A stretch of DNA of 64,000 nucleotides from Pisolithus tinctorius (taxonomy: Eukaryota > Basidiomycota > Agaricomycetes > Boletales > Pisolithaceae): positions 372,001 to 436,000 of the forward strand of contig JANFAH010000017.1 in assembly GCA_024663395.1 (NCBI GenBank), read 5' to 3'. The notes under the pieces were generated by a model. It had not been told where the DNA came from, did no database searches, and was given only the letters and a program-made list of their open reading frames with translations. Shown piece after piece: positions 12,041 to 24,430 of this stretch; the stretch's first letter is position 1; each line of letters opens with the position of its first letter. The translations under genes were made by a program, and so were the position numbers.

Positions 12041-12760
12041 CATCCCACTTTCCCCCACCCCTGGCTCGACAACTACTACGTTTGGCTCAGGCTTCGCGAA
12101 CGATGAAGGAAATTGAATGTGGCCCCCGAGCGCCTGACAGCGACGGATAGTCGTCTTGGTCCACGTCGTTACCACCTTCAAAACACTGATGCCTGGAGAT
12201 GCGCCCATCGCTCCTGCTTTCCCCAGAGAACGTAGCCCCCCTTTCTTCGTCCTTCCCCTCCTTCTCCTTAACTTCTGCAACAAGTGGGTCTTCCAGATCT
12301 GGTGGTATCTCTCGTGTGGCGATGCTCAGATCACCCTGAGCTTGTTTCGATGCGGAAATTGATTTTTTGTAACGACACAGGTGTTCTGGTCTTTCTACTC
12401 TAACTGTCGGCGGAGAATGTGGTGTCCATTGTGAGTCGTGGAAGAAAGGTTCATAGGCGGTGGCAGGCACTTGGTCTGGTATTTTTTGCGCCAACCAGGA
12501 CAGCAGTCTTATGGGTCCGGTATTGACAACACTTTCAATGTGTCACTGCGGATGCTATCGAGCGCCAGAAGGGAAACGTTCGAATTGCGGACAAAGTTCC
12601 TTTTCAAGTCCCTTGCTGGAGGGACTGAAAGCGCCTAATCATTATCGATCGCATCCTAGCGAGTCGGCACCACACTCCAACGTAGTTGGGCGAAACTCCA
12701 TCACCGTGTTGTTGACGTATCAGAAGCTACCCGCTTTATCCCTGTTCACATGATGCCAAC
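12040..12760 (-). pseudogene. Histone deacetylase C-terminal relic, copy 1
   Basis: Minus-strand frames carry, in broken order, the C-terminal part of a class I (Rpd3/Hos2-type) histone deacetylase. 'NFVRNSNVSLLAL' corresponds to the conserved 'NFIRKYNVP' segment. It is followed by 'KIPDQVPATAYEPFF' and 'TREIPPDLEDPL' and an acidic tail. The GGGGY active-site loop is destroyed and several stops and frameshifts occur. The N-terminal two thirds of the enzyme, including the His/Asp zinc site, are missing. It is more decayed than copy 2 (17700-18640). Family assignment is firm by comparison with copy 2. Confidence 0.6.
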
Positions 12761-14640
12761 CCAGGCATGCTCCCTGACCAATCTGTCGCAATGCCACAAG
12801 CTCCGGAACATGGTTTTCGGGCGCTGGCTATGGAATCACCTCCATACATTGGACAAAAAGGCGAACACCGGTCATTCCTCTGCACAGCTGGAGATGTCTA
12901 TAAGGTGTGGCATCTCGTTTTGATTGTTGAGAGTTATTCTTCATCTACGGCAACTTGGCACTTCCCCAAATCCTGGCAACAATCGTAGTAATCGTGACTG
13001 CTTGTGTACCTTCAGCCATCGGATCAATCTTTGCCAGATCCCCACCCCTTCCATCCACTTCTTCAAATCGTTTGGTGGTGAGGTCAGTGGAATCAGCCGA
13101 GCGCTGTAGGCTTGACCCATGAAACATGGGAAATCAAAGTTCAGACCAGCCGCGTGTATATATTGTACAGGTAAATCAGACCAAAAAGCTCCTCGTTTCT
13201 TAAATTTATCATCGTGGCATCCTCTGTAATGATGTCTCCTTGTTTATGCAGCGTGCTCTCATTGTAGTACGCCGATGCTTTGGACTCGACCCAAGTCTAA
13301 GAAACGCACTCGTTTCACAGGTTCCTCGGCCGACCACTTTGCCGCAGACAATATTACACTTCCAGTAGCCCCCCTCCTCAGTGACTGTTGATCAACTTCA
13401 TTAACACGCCATTGCCGTTCATCCTTATCCTGTGTCTCGTTCTGGCGGTGACTTCCTGTTTCTACTCAGTGCGGCACAATTGCTGTGTATATGATCTCGT
13501 ATGGCGTGGTTGGCTCGCTTTGTTTGGAGTCATGGTCATTAGCCGGTCACCGTGAATAGTACTGGACACTTTTGTGTCCATTCCCCTTGTAACCGGGCAT
13601 GTTCGGATTTCGGTGCTTACTCGTGCAAACAACCTGTCGAGCTGGGCCCAGTAGACTTTGTAGCATAATTCTTGGGAGACAAGCAGTGAAATATGTACAA
13701 GTAAGACCTGGAAGGTCAGCGCACGATTGCACTGGGGATCGTAGTACAACCTTATCGCCTCTGTCTTTAAAACACCAAATTGTGGTATGCACACTAACAC
13801 CGGCCGAATGATGGACCACTATTTGATGAAATTCAAACTACTCACCGCGCGGAACCCTTGTCCGCTTGCCATCAATCTGGAGCAATTTTGAACAACGGGG
13901 GCGCTGGCAGCTCGCGACGATTTGGCGACACGTCTCGGGGACGCATATACCTCAGTTGGACAGAAATCAGCTATCGTATCCTCGTTTGAAGTCTATCAAC
14001 TTGTTTGCAAGTAGCCATAACGGTCTGATACGCAAAGAGCGCCTGTCAGCCCTAATTTGAAACCGATAACCCCGGAGTTTACATAATTCAACCACGCGCG
14101 GACTTGGAGTTATTCCTGCGACCTCCCGAGCCAGTCCCGGGAAGCGAGAGTGCCAGTCACGAGGTACCAGTTCTAGTCCGCATTGGATTTTGGAGATTCG
14201 GTCCGCCACCGCCACTCAATTTTCGGAATAGACACTAGGCTTATTGATTTACAGAAGGTCAGTAGGCTGAAATCATATAAATTTACGTAATCATGTCCAA
14301 ATCCCACTGGAGAACACCACTTAATTTGGCTTTACTTGCTTTAGTTAGCTTGTCCAATCTCAATCTCAATCTTATCGTACTGAATACAGTGTGTACCTGA
14401 GCTAGTTGGGTAACGTATTGGGTTCCGTTCGCTTAAACACCGCTACTTTTGTGTAAGTACCAATCTGGGGGTTGAGGAGTTGCAACCCTAACCCTAGCAA
14501 GGGGCAACAAGGAGCACGAGTTTACTTATTTAGTCTTACGTAACTATTAGGAACTAGCAATAATGGTTTTGCACATGGTTTGACCCTTCGGACAAGATGC
14601 TCATAGTTTCGGTGGATCTACTTGAATTCTTAATTCCAGT
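12760..14640. other. No recognised gene
   Basis: About 1.9 kb between the first deacetylase relic and gene C copy 2. Overlapping frames of 60-112 codons on both strands (for example minus 13462-13800) show no recognisable domain. It probably contains decayed remains of the same repeated block, but I cannot match them. Confidence 0.3.
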
Positions 14641-15480
14641 GATCGGACACGCCGCCCTGACCCTGCCGCACAAGACCCTCATACTAATCTGACCATGTCA
14701 ACGCCAGTTTCAGTCAACGTTGGCGGATCTGGACTAGCGTCTAGCGTTTCTGGTCAGTCCCAATTCCCATGTGTTGGCTGAGTCGGGTGGTTCGGTTTGC
14801 GCTGTGGATATGCAGCTTCCTGGCAGGGATGGCCGAACACTGTAGAACCACGTTCTGGGAACGAAGCAAGTACCACCTCTTTTCTTTCGCTATTCATGTT
14901 ACGTCGAATGCAGCTAAACGCATAGTCCTCCCTTTTGCCTTGAACTCATCTTCACCTTCTCCAAGACGTTTGTTTGTGTCAGACATGGATTCTATTACCA
15001 CCATTCAGTCTGAAAAAAATTATTCACACTCAAAACCGCGCCCCCGCAATTGGCGTCTCGGCATATACCACAGGCTTCCCCCTCGTTCCTATTCCGTCGT
15101 CGTTACACATAGAATCCTACCTGCTGAAGCGGGCACTCTTGCATAGTCTTCGAGCGACGTCGACCGGTTCTTCCGAACTCGACTTTGAGTTCGTCAAGAC
15201 GGCTATGGAGATCCACGGACCTGGCTGTGGTAAAGTTAGATACATACACGGGGCTCATAAGGTTGCGGAAGGCCTATTGGTTGTTCACCCCTGGTACATC
15301 AGGGGACGAGTGGGTTTATTAAACCGGCTGTCTCTGCGTCGTAGCGGTGGAAGTGCACTAGAAGCGACAGAAGGACCGCAGGTGCCTGCGTTACCGGTAT
15401 TGGCAGGCCTCTAGAGTCTTCCAAGAGAACCAGCGTTCGTATTATCGTCAGTCATACGGCGGTACCAGATGGGGAATATG
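14640..15480 (+). pseudogene. Gene C copy 2: Mcp1/DUF1691-like, decayed
   Basis: It matches copy 3 over the intron ('tctagcgtttctggtcagt' then 'tatgcag') and the later exon, where 'GSSELDFEFVKTAM' is followed by the segment ending 'YIRGRVGL'. The end 'LPVLAGL' is closed by TAG where copy 3 continues 'LPVLTGLWVLSRE'. Frameshifts break the membrane segments. Family, known function and layout are described under copy 3. Confidence 0.55.
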
Positions 15481-15739
15481 TACATATGTCCTCAGTGGCA
15501 CCTAGCCGTGTGCAAGGGATGTATATACTTACGTGTTGATAGCTGTGGATGGTACGCTAACTTACACAGCCATTTCATCTCAAAATTTGCGAGCGCATCT
15601 AATAGTTACGGCAGTGATATGAGGACCAAATTATGTTACAAAGGCTGCCAAATTCAGCTCCACGGCGGTCATGCCTCCGAACTTCCGTGGCGCTCGAACA
15701 ACTTGTACCCCCAGACGTACGATAGCTTGGTTTGCGTGA

Positions 15740-16290
15740 GCAACTTTTCGATTGTGTCCAAGATGATGCTTACCTACGTGACGGATGTAGTTGTGCATTA
15801 TGACTCGGTACTCATAACCCTGCTACACAGACCAAGTCGACTTCACGCACCAAATTTGAGATACCATGCATCTACTTGAAGTGGTCTGGGGGTAGTACCA
15901 CAGTTGACAAGTTCCAAGTACCCCCCAGCCCTCGGGGTCCTTATAAAGGTATAAAGGCTGCGGACAGCAGGGATACTGATTCTGTGTAATACAAAAAATT
16001 AAGATCGTGTCTCCACAGATGCGACTTAAAAAATACATACCGCGCGTTAGTCCTCTGTGGGGACACCCTGGGAGCTTTGCTTGAGGTGTACCGCAATGCG
16101 CATTTTGAGCAATTGTGAAAACTCTGCAACCATGAATACACCTGCTTGCGGCTGAACCAGCGTAACGTTCTGACATTGGGAGCTAAACTGGTCTGGAGGG
16201 TTCGTGTGAACGCACGTTGGCAATTGAACCAATGTAGCGTTCTGGAAATCCGTCTGTTGTCCGATGCATATCAATCGGCCTAGTGGGCTG
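15740..16290 (-). pseudogene. Gene B copy 2: C2H2-like zinc-finger gene, decayed
   Basis: On the minus strand, nucleotide similarity to copies 1 and 3 is clear: 'gtgacggatgtagttgtgca' and 'gataccatgcatctacttgaagtgg'. Finger residues are split over frames ('LYLYKDPEGWG', and the RHIREHH block is interrupted by stops). The upstream exon with the donor context is recognisable near 16130-16200 but mutated. It follows gene C copy 2, as in the other blocks. Confidence 0.5.
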
Positions 16291-16820
16291 TAAACCGGAT
16301 ATGAATGAATAGTGGAAAACCTATGAATTTCCGCGTCAGGCGGTACCCACGCAGCTCCGGGAATGGCTCTATGTGAAAGTGTTTAGGGCTTCGCGAAAAG
16401 CACCCTTTGGACTTTCGACATGTTTTAGATCCAGTTGTCTGCGAGAAGCACCATCACTTCAAGAGGTTGCAGCGCTGTTTCAAAGACCGAATGTTGGTGA
16501 TCCTCGATCGCGTTCAACTTCATGAGTGAATTGGACGCTAGAGTTCGCTGAGTTTATTTGGTGATATAATCTTGGTCCGCATGCGTAGCCGCACACCTGG
16601 CATATGATGACAGAGAGAAACGATATATGACAGAGCAGAACTTGCGCTTGCAGGTCGCATGCATGGACGGCGTTAAGAAGATAGGGGGAGAGTGCGAAGT
16701 TTCGACCAGTTCAGATGTGAACTTCGAACTTCCGGAGTGCAAGTGGTGCCCCACGAAGAAGTTCCGAAAAGTGAAACCTGGATATGTAGTTAGAAAATGA
16801 GATCAAAGCAAAACCCAGGA

Positions 16821-16892
16821 AAAAGAAACAATAAATATTGAGACCCGTAGGTCTACCACTCCGGAACAGCGTGTCATCCTTGTGCAGGGGCC

Positions 16893-16923
<31 letters not shown>

Positions 16924-16949
16924 TACGTATGTCACCCCGAAGGGGACAC
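16821..16949 (-). ncRNA. U6: U6 spliceosomal snRNA
   Basis: The minus strand from 16949 starts with a hairpin around a UUCG loop (GTGTCCCCTTCGGGGTGACA). Then come the near-invariant U6 core: 'AAATTGGAACGATACAGAGA' (with the ACAGAGA box that pairs with the 5' splice site), 'AGATTAGCATGGCCCCTG' (AGC triad, U4/U2 pairing), and 'CACAAGGATGACACGC' (internal stem-loop). A T-run (TTTTT at 16825-16821) provides a Pol III terminator; the mature 3' end may be a little earlier. U6 is the catalytic snRNA of the spliceosome. The core shows no damage, so it may be functional even though it sits among decayed genes. An upstream TATA-like 'aataaacaaaag' lies about 45 nt before the 5' end. Confidence 0.92.
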
Positions 16950-17095
16950 TAGAGGTTGATGAGGTTTGTTGCGCTGCATCCAAGTTTTGTCTTTTGTTTA
17001 TTCCACGGGCTGTCCTTGTTGCTATGTATGGATGCGTGTGCCATGTACAAAAATGGTAATCCTAACGTCAGCATACATTCACGTGACCCGTAACT

Positions 17096-17302
17096 TTGTC
17101 ACCTATTCCAGCCACTCCTCTTCGAGAACTACTCGCTTCGTTCCACCCCCGTCGCCGTGCGGCATCTAACGAAATCCTAGCCCGATCCCTCTTCACCCCC
17201 CTGCCGTCTTCTTCGCGAACGTATGACCACATCTACTCGCTTATCTCCAATTCCTCAAAAAACCTACTTGTCTGCTGGAGTAACGAGTACCTCACGTGTT
17301 GA
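17096..17302 (+). CDS. Short unrecognised ORF upstream of U6
   Basis: A 68-codon open frame with a compositionally protein-like start ('TPLRELLASFHPRRRAASNE'). It could be a first exon, but no continuation or family was recognised. It lies divergently to the U6 gene. Low support. Confidence 0.15.
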   Translation: MSPIPATPLRELLASFHPRRRAASNEILARSLFTPLPSSSRTYDHIYSLISNSSKNLLVCWSNEYLTC

Positions 17303-17699
17303 CGGTTATCTATTTCAAGTTAGCGCAAGCACCCCTTGCGTATCGACGACCAGGTGAGTAGTCATTCGAAGGGTGAACTACTAAACTACAGGGTTTCGAG
17401 GAGTGGAGTTCAGTCATTCTTGCGCCTTGGGTTAACTCATGTGCGCAGTCATTCAGTCCGGATAGCCTCTTCTTCGTCTCTCCACATGTACGCTGGGAAC
17501 AAATGGAACGGTAACTAGCACCGAGCTCTGAAACTTATCCAAGACTTTCATATTACCCCATTATGGGTTGAGGCAATGTGTCCGATTACTGGAGTCGAGA
17601 TTCAAGCGCCGTACAGCAAGTAGAATTCGTCGCTTTTTTTCTCGCAGAAGGGATGAATGCATGAATGGAAACCTACTGTCAATTGCTCGTCCACTATGC

Positions 17700-18640
17700 G
17701 TTACGTGCAAGATACACTATACGCCAACATCGACATCCACCGGTATGGCTGGCTCAAATCCAGGCTTGGGCTCACTAGCAACATTCGCATCGATATCCTT
17801 TGCATCTTTGTCCAGCTCCGTGACCCTGCCAAGAGGTCTCGCACGGGACCTTATTCTACTCGTCTTCCCAGCTCTCACCGACGAAGATTCATCTACTTCG
17901 CTATCCTCCCTCTCATCGGTCCCACCTGCCTCACCCCTCGCTTGACCACGAGTGTGTTTTGCTCGAGGCTTGCGAACGCTAGGCGAAATTGAGTTTCGCG
18001 TCGTGCCTGACTGCGGCCCACAGTCGTCTTCGTCTACGTCGTTGTCGAAACACTCGTGCCCGGAGATGTATCTATCGCTGCTGCTCCCTACAAACCCACT
18101 CTCCCGTTCCTCGTCCTTCTCTTGATTCTTATGTTCGTCAGCAAGCAAGCCTTCCAGATCATGTGGTTTCTCTCTCGTGGCGACGCTGGGAGCGTCCTGC
18201 AGATACTTCAGCTTGTTTCGAATACTGATAGTAATTTTTTGTAGTGGCGCCGAGGTGTTCGGGTTTACCACTCTACCTTTCAATGGGGGATGGAATTTCC
18301 CTTGCGAGCCGCAGAATAAAGAATCATAGGCGATGACAGGTAGGTCGTCCTGTATTTCTGTGCCAACGAGAATAGCAGTCTCGTACGTCCAGTATCGACA
18401 GACATTTTTAGTGGTGTAACCGCCACCCCCAGCATCATAAAAGGAACATTGTACTTGCGGATGAAGTTGACGCATTTCCCGTGCGCAGAAATAGAGAGAT
18501 TGAAGGCGCCTAACCAATCGCATCCTAGCGACTCGGTACCGCACTGCAACACAATAACAGTTGGGCAGAACGCCGTTACCGTATCCTCGACAACGGCTTT
18601 ACATACTGTCAGATACATCTTGTCACGAGATGTTTAGGCA
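17700..18640 (-). pseudogene. Histone deacetylase C-terminal relic, copy 2
   Basis: Minus-strand translation gives 'TVIVLQCGTESLGCD', 'GAFNLSISAHGKCVNFIRKY', 'NVPFMMLG', 'GGGYTTKNVCRYWTYETAIL', 'KFHPPLKGRVVNPNTSA' and 'ITISIRNKLKYLQDAPSVA'. This is the unmistakable C-terminal third of a class I deacetylase (Hos2/Rpd3 type), followed by a long acidic/basic tail to 17717. In the conserved GGGGY loop the run reads five G (near 18427-18431) where six are needed, so a 1-nt deletion shifts the frame exactly at the catalytic tyrosine loop. The N-terminal part with the zinc-binding His/Asp residues is absent upstream of 18640. It is therefore a truncated, frameshifted duplicate of a chromatin enzyme whose parent must lie elsewhere. 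Confidence 0.75.
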
Positions 18641-18689
18641 AAAGTGTTGCCCCGCGTTGGCCGCCTTATCATCAAGCTTTCATGTTCCT

Positions 18690-20900
18690 GTAAAAAAAAC
18701 CAAGTGTACTTATGGAAAGTGTTTCCAGCTGTCTCTCATGGACATTGTTTATAATGTTTATGGCTTTCTTACGCCGACATCCTGCCTCCCGGAGAATATC
18801 TGTGGAGGCCACCCTTGGCTCAACGTCAATACAAGAGCGGAGAGGCAAGTTCGTCCAGGCATGGCATCGGCGAATGAAGGCGTGATGCCGAATGCCTCGC
18901 GGTGATGGGAAGTGACCCAATTACCGCCGACAAGTACCAATCACCAGCTTGCGATAAGCGCTTAAATGGCAGGAGGTGACTTCGTGCACATTTCTTCAAG
19001 TTGATGGAGTGCGGGAGGCCAGAGGGGGGAGAGCTGCCCAACCCTTGCAAGTCAGTACTTCAGTCGTCGTGCTTAGGTGTAGAATGGTTTTGCGCGGTAC
19101 ACCAGAACTATGTACATCACACTCTTACCACTCTACGGTAGGAATACGACTGCAGTGGCGCAACGAAGAAAACAGAATGAGACCACCCGAATTACGTACA
19201 CGACCAGATAAGGTCCGGGCCAAATAGTTGCGAAGGGGAAGATTCCGCCAGTTAACCGAAGACTTGTTGTCGTCATTGTCTGGGCCGTGTCGACCGGCGG
19301 TGCGGTCAGAGCGGTCTGTCCAGAGCTGCGCGTCTAATGCACGGATCGTGACTGTTCCAAAATGGCGTGATACACCTCATTACTGAATCCGACGTATTGC
19401 AGTCCCACACAGGATGCCCTCGGGCTCCAGCTGGATACAGTTGGCCTATTTCGAACGTGTTTGATGCGGGGCGTTCTCCCGGCCCACAAGTGTCTCCTCG
19501 ATTACTGTTTGCGTCGTCTGCAAACCATCCGCGTAAAAGAGTGAAAATTTACAAATCATATCCTGTACCTCGGCTGAGAGCAGTTCCCGCTCCTAAATCG
19601 TCAGGTCATCCATGCGAAACGCCCTGTACGTGCCCGCACAATGCAACTTCCCGTCCTTGTGATAAAAGCGGTCTGCGAGGAACGTTATTGAGGTGGGACG
19701 CATTCGCCTGCTGGTCTCTCAACTAACCAGCATACTGGTCGGTTCTTGCATGTGAACAAGCACGTTCACTGCTACCCACCGGTACTCAGTGACGACGCGC
19801 GGATTTGTGGTACACTTGAAGAACTGAAGTGAAAGTACCTATGTTCCTCTCGATCTGGACACCAGTACGTCGTGAATTGTGTCAAGATGCGGTAATGCTT
19901 TAGTCCGAGGATTCTGACTGGAAAACGGATTAAAAAGTCAGGTGTCCGTACAAGCTTTTTGAGGTCTTGACGAGGGGGTCAGTAAAACGAGTACGTTGAA
20001 ACGTAACACGCATGCTTGTGGTACTGTGGAGTGAATCACCTAGGGAATATGAATGGGGAATAAACGTAGGCGGGAGTTCATCTTCTGGGATGGCGGACGG
20101 AAGGGAAGCACAGCAAGTATCGAGTGTCTTGCAGCGATGATGTTCTCAGCACCAACTTCTAACGAAAGCGATGATAACGCGATTGGGACGTGTTTGCAGA
20201 GGCATCCTGTCTGTTAGCCGCAAATACGCGCCCACCTGTTCGCAGAGATCATCATTTACGATAGGGACAAACTTATCCGACGACCGTGGGGGTACACACG
20301 GTGCGAACGTTCTAGGAAGTCGTATCCAGGAAGATGGCGAATCCGAACGTACCTGACAGAGAACATAGTAAATCACTGATAGCATCACCAAATGCTGGAT
20401 GCCGAGAGCCATCGACACGCAGATACAAAGAAACTACTGAGTGCATCTCTCTCATATGTCTTTCGAGATTGACGTTCCTCTCGACGTCTGTGTGATCTTC
20501 GTAGCAGTGAAAGAATCGCAACATTGACTCTTGTAGAGTGCTCGCATTCAAAAACGATGGAGTCGACGACCACCCGAGAATCTCGAGTTCTCGTTCCAAG
20601 CGATACACGCTAATTAATTTCTGTTTAACTGGTGTATATGCGCCCTCCAGAGGTGCCGCCACATTGTCGCGGGCTGCCGACGCCTCCGTGTGACTTGTAG
20701 TCGTTCCAGCTGAATTGCAAGCGCAATCGCAACCTCTTCAATTGATGCGTGGTCCTGTGTGTGATAAGTTACGTTGTCTAGGGAAAGAGAGCGGTGATGA
20801 GGATGTGCTGCGATCTCCAACACCAGGTGGTGGTGTTGTACTACTGTGGTTACCGTAATAAGGTCGCGGTTGAAAGCGAGGTGCGCTGCAGCCTCAGTTT
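18690..20900 (-). pseudogene. Gene A copy 2: coiled-coil / DUF6697-like, decayed
   Basis: It shares the order of blocks of copy 1: 'YRLERELEILGWSSTPSF' near 20600-20550, then 'NVNLERHMREMHS' near 20440, and near 18830 the nucleotide string 'ctcaacgtcaatacaagagcgg', identical to 5699-5720. A plausible 5' end with a Gln/Ala-rich stretch extends to about 20900. Several frame breaks occur in the middle part. It lies between the second deacetylase relic and gene C copy 3. Confidence 0.45.
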
Positions 20901-20929
20901 GAATTTGGGCTGCCACGCCCTACGTAAGT

Positions 20930-22020
20930 CTCGTACACTGACGCCCACTTCTTTTCAGGCTATGGATCCAAAGAATTCTGGAACCACAGAGGAGCTCTTG
21001 CCGCCAACGTCAAATAATGGCAAGCCGGTAGCGACTGCAGTCGTCCATTCTGACGATGCTCGCACACGGCTCAGCCCCATTTCTGTCGACTTTCCTCCTC
21101 GTACATCTGTCGGCGCCTATTGCAGCTAACGTCGGTGGATCTGGACTAGCATCTAGCGTCATGGTCAGTTCCGATTCCCCTGTGTTGGTTGGGTGTGTTG
21201 ATTTGATTTTGCTCTGGATATGCAGCTTCTAGGCAGGGAGTACTACCAAACCATGTTCGGAGAACGATACCTGCTCTTCTTGCCCTTCGCTGTCCACGTT
21301 ACGTCGAGTGTAGCCAAGCGAGTCATCCTTACTTTCGCCTCGGACTCGTCTTCGACTTCTCCTTCAAGCCGTCAGTCTACTATCAGACTTAGATTCCCCC
21401 GCTCAGTCTGAAAAGCCATTTGTTCCCAAACCACGTCCTCGCATCCGCAAACTGACGAGCTTACTTAGTATCTCAGCATACACGGCTCTTTTCCTCTTCG
21501 TTCCTATCCACGTTGCTACACATAGGCTCTTACCTGCCGAAGCAGACACTCTTGCGTGGCCCTCGACTGACGTTGATTTGGAGCCACTAGGTTCTTCCGA
21601 ACTTGATTATGAGTTCGTCAAGACAGCTATAAAGACGTGGCCGTGGCGGAGTTGGATACTCTACACCGGGATCGTGGGCTGTGTGCTCGTGCACGCCGCG
21701 CAAGGCGCCTCCGTTATTTACGCACGGTACATCAGGGGCCGCGTGGGTTTGCGAAGCCGGCCGTCTCCTCGTAGGAGTAGTGGAAATGCCCTTGGACTTG
21801 CCAGAGGCAACAAGAAGGCTGCAGGCGCTGGCTGGGGTGGCTGCGTTGCCGGTATTAACAGGTCTCTGGGTGCTTTCAAGAGAACCAACACTCGCATTAT
21901 CGTCAGTCATCCAGCGGTACCAGATCACCTTGATGGGCTCTTGGGTGTATCGGTTGTGAAGTACAAATGTCCTTGGTGGCATTTAGCCTTGTGCGAGGGA
22001 TGTGCGTGTTTACAGTTATG
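20930..22020 (+). pseudogene. Gene C copy 3: Mcp1/DUF1691-like membrane protein, best preserved copy
   Basis: Recognisable exons in order: 'HGSAPFLSTFLLVHLSAPIA', ending '...VM' at a GTCAGT donor (about 21162). Next, after 'tatgcag', comes 'LLGREYYQTMFGERYLLFLP'. Then 'KPRPRIRKLTSLLSISAYTA', 'GSSELDYEFVKTAIKTWPWR', 'VHAAQGASVIYARYIRGRVG', and finally 'LAGVAALPVLTGLWVLSREP' to a stop at about 21959. This layout is that of the Mcp1 family (DUF1691), mitochondrial outer-membrane proteins with heme/lipid-linked roles in yeast. Hydrophobic segments alternate with the conserved GREYYQ, SELDYEFVK and SWPWRSW-type motifs. At least one frame change remains before the last exon, so I call it probably dead, but some joins could be small introns. 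Confidence 0.6.
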
Positions 22021-22259
22021 AAGTGTATTTCATCTAAACACATGGGATCGTGCATCGAATGAAGATGAGACTGACCATGATTTGAGGACCTCTGCACACA
22101 ATTTCACAGCTGAGAAGCGTCCAAGGCCGACTGCGACAATACCGGCCGTTTGTTTACGGAGAGATGAATACATAGCAGCACCAAATTTATGTTACAAGGT
22201 CCCTCGAATCCAGTCTTTTGGGATCCCATGGCAGTAATACCTCATGACGCTTGAACAAC

Positions 22260-22840
22260 TCATCCCCAACGTACGACAGGTTGGTTCGCGTGAGCATCCA
22301 CTCGATCATGATGGAGGTGATGTTCACGGATATGACGAATGTAGTTGTGCCTTATAACTCGGACCCCGCACCCCTGCCACACGCAGACCAACTCGACATC
22401 GCGGGCTATATTTGAGATACCATGTGTATCTTTGAAGTGGTCGGGGGCGGTACCACAATTGATAAATTCCAGGCATTCCCTGCCCTCTGGATCCGTGTAG
22501 AGGCAGAAAGTCCACGGGCAGCTGGTATACTGGTTCTTGATTCAAGAAGTTAGTTGTCTTCACAAATGCAGCTCAGAAACCATATACCACTTGTTTTTCC
22601 GCCGTGGGGGTCTCTTGGGGGGCCTTGCTTAAGGTGTGAGATGTACTGCATTGCTAAAAATTGGAAAAGGTTTTGTAGGTACGGACAAAAACGAGCACAC
22701 CTGTTGGCGATTGAACCATTGTAGTGCTCTGGCATCCGCCTGTTGTCCATTGACATCTAGTCATAGCAGAAAGACGCCCCATCGCATCTTTATAGGCAAA
22801 AGGGTAGGTGGTCCGGCACAAACGTGGACAACTTCCCAGC
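22260..22840 (-). CDS. Gene B copy 3: C2H2-like zinc-finger protein, best preserved copy
   Basis: The last exon (22535 to 22260, stop TGA) is fully open: 'CPWTFCLYTDPEGRECLEF', 'GTAPDHFKDTHGISN', 'LVCVWQGCGVRVIRHNYIRH', 'IREHHLHHDR', 'ANQPVVRWG'. Two Cys pairs and paired His residues form two zinc-finger-like units. It is preceded by an 'aag' acceptor at the exon edge. An upstream exon near 22700-22760 has a donor context (caacag/gtgtgc) shared with copies 1 and 4. The complete exon chain is not resolved. Nucleic-acid binding is a family-level inference. It lies convergent with gene C copy 3, 240 bp apart. Confidence 0.5.
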
Positions 22841-22989
22841 GCGAAACGAACTTAGCCAGGAGGGCTCGTGTAACTCTACAGCAAAATCGCGGGGGATAGG
22901 AGTATAACAACTTACGCGATGGCACTTAGATAGTCACCAACGTTAAGGCTGCTTGATTTTAAATTCGGCTCGGGCTGTGAATGCCGCGA

Positions 22990-24430
22990 GAAGCTGAGCA
23001 TGTAGCTCGAAATGTCAAATGTTGCACGAAGAAATGTCCAGGTTAGGCATTTGAAAAAAAAAAACAGGGAATACAAAGCAATTGAAGGAAGGAGGGGAGG
23101 GGAATAGATAGATGTTGAGATCCGAAGATCCGAATGTAGTAATTTGAATGACTTCCTCCAATCTTCTGATATAAAATAACTGTACTGCCGTAGTAAGTGC
23201 TAGGAGACCCTTCCCAACGTGAGAACACAGCACGCGCGCCGTAGGGAGGGCCCAACAACGTGACCAGTGTCCGCCAATCTCATGGTCTGGCGCCAATCTA
23301 TATTGACTCCAATGAACGGAGCCCGTGGACTATCGTATTGCCGAAGGGAGCTTTCCAAACTACTTCACCATTACCGCTCACTCTGCAAGCAGCAGGGGAC
23401 TGTCGCCTAACCAGCCAATGTACAGGGTTTGCCAACGTTGCTTAATGCACAGTTTCATGAAGAGGATGGCGAGGACGCGAGGAAAGATCATGCGGTGTTT
23501 TAACGGAGGCAGTCGAAGAGAGATGATAACGGGCATCGGAACGCATCTGAGAGATACTCTCCACTGGAAGCTGGATGAAAGATATACCATGATGTAATGC
23601 CCCTTCATCATGATCAGGCTCTACGGTATGTCTCAGCAAGGTTCCGCGGCCTCAACTTTGTTGGCGGTAGACATATTGGAGATGTGGTAGCGCTCGGTGG
23701 CAATTGTTACACAAAACAAAGAGCAGCCCCTTGTCCATATGGTACTAGACTTCTCGTCAAGAACTATGCGGCCCGGGAAGCATAAGTCAAAGCCGTCCAC
23801 CGTCATTCCCTGCTGAAGGACACTTACGGACAGCCAAACAATTGTGCTTCCGGACGAACAAGTACTGTAAGTCGGAAGGAAGACACCGGACACTGCGTTT
23901 GCACGGAGGTATGTCATGGAGCAAGTCTATAGCGCGAAGGTTTATCACGCAGAACCAAAACGTGGGAGTGCAGAAGTGCATCATGCAATAGAACCGATAT
24001 AAAGTTCACCACATTGTCTTATCTTACCACAGCTGATCCAAAAAATTTTATGACCGAGAACTAGCTGCTCATCAGTAAGCGAGTAGATGGTTTTAACCCA
24101 TTACTGACTGGTCGTGACCATGATTGCACTACTCCCTGTCCCCCTGATGCTATGTGACAACCTTGAACTGATTTGCAACACAAACAAATTACCTTGAAAA
24201 TTCAGTGCACCGTCTTCCGGAGAGTCAAAAATCAATTGTGAAATGTCATACAGCAACACCCGCAAATATTAGCGCGAGTACCACAGCGTTCCACTTGGTG
24301 AAAGGTGAGTATTTGCCATGGTTGTCTCTCGATCGATCTGACATATCCTTTTTACTTTAAATCTCTTGTGTTTGCCGTCGTCATCGTCCTTCCCCCCATT
24401 TGTTGTGAGCTAGTTAGCGTCCATATCGGT
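22990..24430. other. No recognised gene between blocks
   Basis: Overlapping frames on both strands (for example plus 23325-23597) show no family I know. An A-run (23054-23064) and purine-rich tract (23085-23105) are present. This looks like decayed intergenic DNA separating the third and fourth A-C-B blocks. Confidence 0.35.
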
